Shown here one piece after another: positions 6,638 through 8,061 of a stretch of DNA of 8,061 nt. Numbering within the stretch: position 1 is the first letter of the stretch; each line of letters opens with the position of its first letter. The stretch is taken from contig CADBUD010000128.1 of assembly GCA_902797785.1 (NCBI GenBank), forward strand, positions 1 to 8,061, in the 5' to 3' direction. The translations under genes and the position numbers were made by a program. Below the pieces are notes generated by a model. That model was not told where the DNA came from and did no database searches. It worked only from the letters and a program-made list of their open reading frames with translations. The stretch comes from an uncultured Lachnospiraceae bacterium (GTDB lineage: Bacteria; Bacillota; Clostridia; Lachnospirales; Lachnospiraceae).

Positions 6638-6659
6638 ATCATGAGCTGGCGCTCATGAT
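6638..6659 (+). repeat. Perfect 9-bp inverted repeat following repeat copy 1
   Basis: ATCATGAGC (6638-6646) and GCTCATGAT (6651-6659) are exact reverse complements around TGGC. There is no T-run on either side, so it is not a typical terminator. It lies 45 bases before the downstream glycosyltransferase start and could affect its mRNA or bind a protein. Confidence 0.65.
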
Positions 6660-6703
6660 CGCCACTCGGAAAATCATAGATATAGGAAGGAAAAAAGAAA
6701 ATC

Positions 6704-7720
6704 ATGAAGATTTTAACTGTAGTTGTTCCGTGTTATAATTCCCAGGATTATATGGAGCATTGTCTGGAAACCCTTTTGACAGGAGGCGAGGAAGTCGAAA
6801 TCATCATCGTTGATGATGGCTCGACTGATCGTACTGCTGAGATTGCAGATGAGTATGAAAAAAATCATCCATCCATTGTTCGTGCCATTCATCAGGAAAA
6901 TGGGGGGCATGGCGAGGCAGTCAATACAGGAATCAGAAATGCCAGGGGGATGTTTTTTAAAGTAGTAGACAGTGATGATTGGGTCAAAGTAGAAGCTTAC
7001 CAGCAGGTGCTCAGTAAGTTGATGGAGCTTGCAGGAGGCGACCGGGTATTAGATATGATGATCAGCAATTATGTCTATGAAAAAGAGGGCGCTGCCAGAA
7101 AAAAAGTCATGCGCTACAAATCGGTGCTGCCGCAGGATACTTTATTTGGATGGAATGATGTAGGAAGATTCAAAAAAGGACAGTATATTTTAATGCATTC
7201 TGTCATTTACAGGACAAAGCTGTTGAGAGAATATGGACTTGAGCTTCCCAAACACACATTTTATGTGGATAATCTGTTCGTTTATTGTCCGCTGCCGAGC
7301 GTGAAAACGATGTATTATATGGATGTAAATCTTTATCGCTATTATATTGGGCGGGAGGATCAGTCTGTGAATGAAGGAGTCATGATCAAACGGATCGATC
7401 AACAGATTTTAGTCAATAAACTGATGCTTGATAGCCATGACATTTACAAGATTACGAATAAGCAGTTAAGGAAATATATGTTGAATTATCTGGAAATCAT
7501 TACGACAGTTTCAACCATTATCTGTGTCTGTTCCGGCACCCCGGAGGATCTGGAAAAGAAAAAAGAACTGTGGGAATATTTAAAGAAGCGGGACTGGAGG
7601 CTGTATCGCCATCTTCGTTTGGGAATTATGGGAAGTACCGTGAATCTGCCGGGAAAAGGCGGACGAAAGATTTCCATTGTAGCATATAAGATCTGCAATA
7701 AATTCTTTGGGTTTAATTAA
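6704..7720 (+). CDS. Family 2 glycosyltransferase
   Basis: This is a predicted GT-A fold, nucleotide-sugar-dependent glycosyltransferase of family GT2 (338 residues). The N-terminal catalytic domain begins with ILTVVVPCYNSQDYMEHCL (3-21), followed by IIIVDDGSTDRT (33-44), NGGHGEAVNTGIRNARG (66-82) and the metal-binding VDSDDW (88-93). YVDNLF (187-192) occupies the place of the usual ED-containing catalytic-base motif. No long hydrophobic membrane segment stands out, though the region around 262-276 is moderately hydrophobic; the basic C-terminus (KGGRKISIVAYKICNKFFGFN region) could associate with the membrane. The start ATG has AGGAAGG 13 bases upstream, a rather long spacing. It lies on the same strand as glf, so a role in a galactofuranose-bearing surface glycan is plausible. 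The donor and acceptor sugars cannot be told from sequence. Confidence 0.9.
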   Translation: MKILTVVVPCYNSQDYMEHCLETLLTGGEEVEIIIVDDGSTDRTAEIADEYEKNHPSIVRAIHQENGGHGEAVNTGIRNARGMFFKVVDSDDWVKVEAYQQVLSKLMELAGGDRVLDMMISNYVYEKEGAARKKVMRYKSVLPQDTLFGWNDVGRFKKGQYILMHSVIYRTKLLREYGLELPKHTFYVDNLFVYCPLPSVKTMYYMDVNLYRYYIGREDQSVNEGVMIKRIDQQILVNKLMLDSHDIYKITNKQLRKYMLNYLEIITTVSTIICVCSGTPEDLEKKKELWEYLKKRDWRLYRHLRLGIMGSTVNLPGKGGRKISIVAYKICNKFFGFN

Positions 7721-7753
7721 GATGTATAGGAAAAGCAGGGGGAAGAGGAAAAG

Positions 7754-7789
7754 AAAAAACTGCTGCATTAAATCAGATAATGCAGCAGT
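7754..7789 (-). terminator. Intrinsic terminator of tRNA-Gly
   Basis: ACTGCTGCATTA (7759-7770) and TAATGCAGCAGT (7778-7789) form a perfect 12-bp stem around 7 bases. On the minus strand the stem runs into a six-T tract (7759-7754). It lies about 33 bases beyond the tRNA 3' end. For plus-strand transcripts from the glycosyltransferase the stem is followed by A residues, so it should be less effective in that direction. Confidence 0.85.
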
Positions 7790-7821
7790 AAAAAATGAAA
7801 AATATAAAAAAAATAACCGCA

Positions 7822-7893
7822 AGCGCGAGACGGGAATCGAACCCGCGACCCTCTCCTTGGCAAGGAGATGCTCCACCGCTGAGCCACTCGCGC
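7822..7893 (-). tRNA. tRNA-Gly (anticodon GCC)
   Basis: This 72-base gene folds completely. The acceptor stem is GCGCGAG/CTCGCGC with discriminator U. The D stem is GCTC/GAGC. The anticodon stem TCTCC/GGAGA holds the loop TTGCCAA, with anticodon GCC at 7861-7859. The variable loop is GGGTC, and the T arm is GCGGG/CCCGT with TTCGATT. It reads the glycine codons GGC and GGU. The 3' CCA is not encoded and would be added afterwards. The gene stands alone, with its own promoter and terminator, so it is a single-tRNA transcription unit. Confidence 0.97.
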
Positions 7894-7919
7894 TTATGCT
7901 TTTCACAAGCACAAATACT

Positions 7920-7947
7920 ATTATATCTTATTTTCAAGATTTGTCAA
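7920..7947 (-). promoter_or_regulatory. Consensus sigma-A promoter of tRNA-Gly
   Basis: On the minus strand TTGACA (7947-7942) and TATAAT (7925-7920) both match consensus exactly, with a 16-base spacer. The predicted start near 7913 is about 20 bases before the mature tRNA. A strong promoter is expected for a stable RNA gene. Confidence 0.92.
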
Positions 7948-7977
7948 GGGAAAAATTTTCATTTATCAAATTTTCCC
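7948..7977. repeat. AT-rich inverted repeat between tRNA promoter and repeat copy 2
   Basis: GGGAAAAATTT (7948-7958) and AAATTTTCCC (7968-7977) pair with one bulged A around a 9-base loop. It begins at the base after the tRNA -35 element and ends exactly where repeat copy 2 starts. There is no T-run after it on either strand. Confidence 0.5.
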
Positions 7978-8017
7978 GTTACTATTCACAGCTCCGCTGT
8001 TCATAGCAACAAAATGC
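7978..8017 (+). repeat. Dispersed 40-base hairpin repeat, copy 2
   Basis: This copy differs from copy 1 (6582-6621) only at 8009 (A versus G) and 8014 (A versus G). Here the basal stem GTT/AAC is fully Watson-Crick, where copy 1 has a G-T wobble. It has the same orientation as copy 1 and lies upstream of the tRNA gene rather than within a coding region. Confidence 0.8.
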
Positions 8018-8021
8018 ACAT

Positions 8022-8057
8022 ACCGAAGGCACACAGAGTGCAAATACTCCCTTCGGT
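8022..8057 (+). repeat. Nested inverted repeat following repeat copy 2
   Basis: ACCGAAG (8022-8028) pairs with CTTCGGT (8051-8057), and nested inside GCAC (8029-8032) pairs with GTGC (8038-8041). A 9-base bulge remains on the 3' side. The architecture (outer stem, inner stem, one 3'-side bulge) resembles the element at 1112-1151, although the sequences differ. The window ends 4 bases later, so the element may continue. Confidence 0.5.
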
Positions 8058-8061
8058 CGTA

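Noticed and set aside
7822..7893. tRNA-Gly as an integration site of a mobile element
   Set aside because: No integrase gene and no second copy of the tRNA 3' end is visible in the window.
7707..8006. Plus-strand 99-codon open frame overlapping the tRNA gene
   Set aside because: It is antisense to tRNA-Gly and encodes the well-known spurious tRNA-antisense peptide pattern (GIEPATLSLARR...). It also runs through the terminator and the repeat.

Overview
The window looks like chromosome of an anaerobic, butyrate-forming Firmicute, most likely a Lachnospiraceae-type clostridium. The evidence is a Bcd-type electron-transfer flavoprotein alpha subunit, a CoA-transferase that closely resembles the butyryl-CoA:acetate CoA-transferase of gut butyrate producers, strong AAGGAGG ribosome binding sites, and sigma-A-like promoters. 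I cannot name the species. No phage, insertion sequence, integrase, CRISPR or toxin-antitoxin gene is visible, and no protein-coding gene appears broken.

Layout, left to right. (1) etfA on the plus strand (38-1075) is probably the last gene of a bcd-etfB-etfA operon entering from the left. Its 3' region carries three stacked hairpins, and the last is a textbook intrinsic terminator (1213-1247). (2) A large plus-strand gene (1359-3830) encodes an XPD/DinG-type iron-sulfur DNA helicase fused to an N-terminal Cas4/AddB-like PD-(D/E)XK nuclease domain. It has its own candidate promoter and a palindrome in its leader. (3) Convergent to it, on the minus strand, lies but (3894-5234), with a very good promoter and a perfect 16-bp palindrome at the predicted transcription start. 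Its terminator runs backwards into the last codons of the helicase gene. (4) Divergent from but, glf (UDP-galactopyranose mutase, 5437-6573) is followed after 130 bases by a family 2 glycosyltransferase gene (6704-7720). These suggest synthesis of a galactofuranose-containing surface glycan. (5) A tRNA-Gly(GCC) gene on the minus strand (7822-7893) has a consensus promoter and a 12-bp-stem terminator.

How the genes fit together: EtfA takes part in the NADH-dependent, ferredoxin-coupled reduction of crotonyl-CoA to butyryl-CoA. But then moves CoA from butyryl-CoA to acetate, releasing butyrate. The window therefore holds two parts of the terminal butyrate pathway, separated by an unrelated DNA-repair-type gene.

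The most distinctive non-coding signal is a 40-base hairpin-forming repeat present twice (6582-6621 and 7978-8017, 38/40 identical). One of the two differences keeps the stem paired, and each copy is followed by a second, sequence-unrelated inverted repeat. No clearly new multi-gene system is visible. The best leads are this repeat family, the but operator-like palindrome and the nuclease-helicase fusion.
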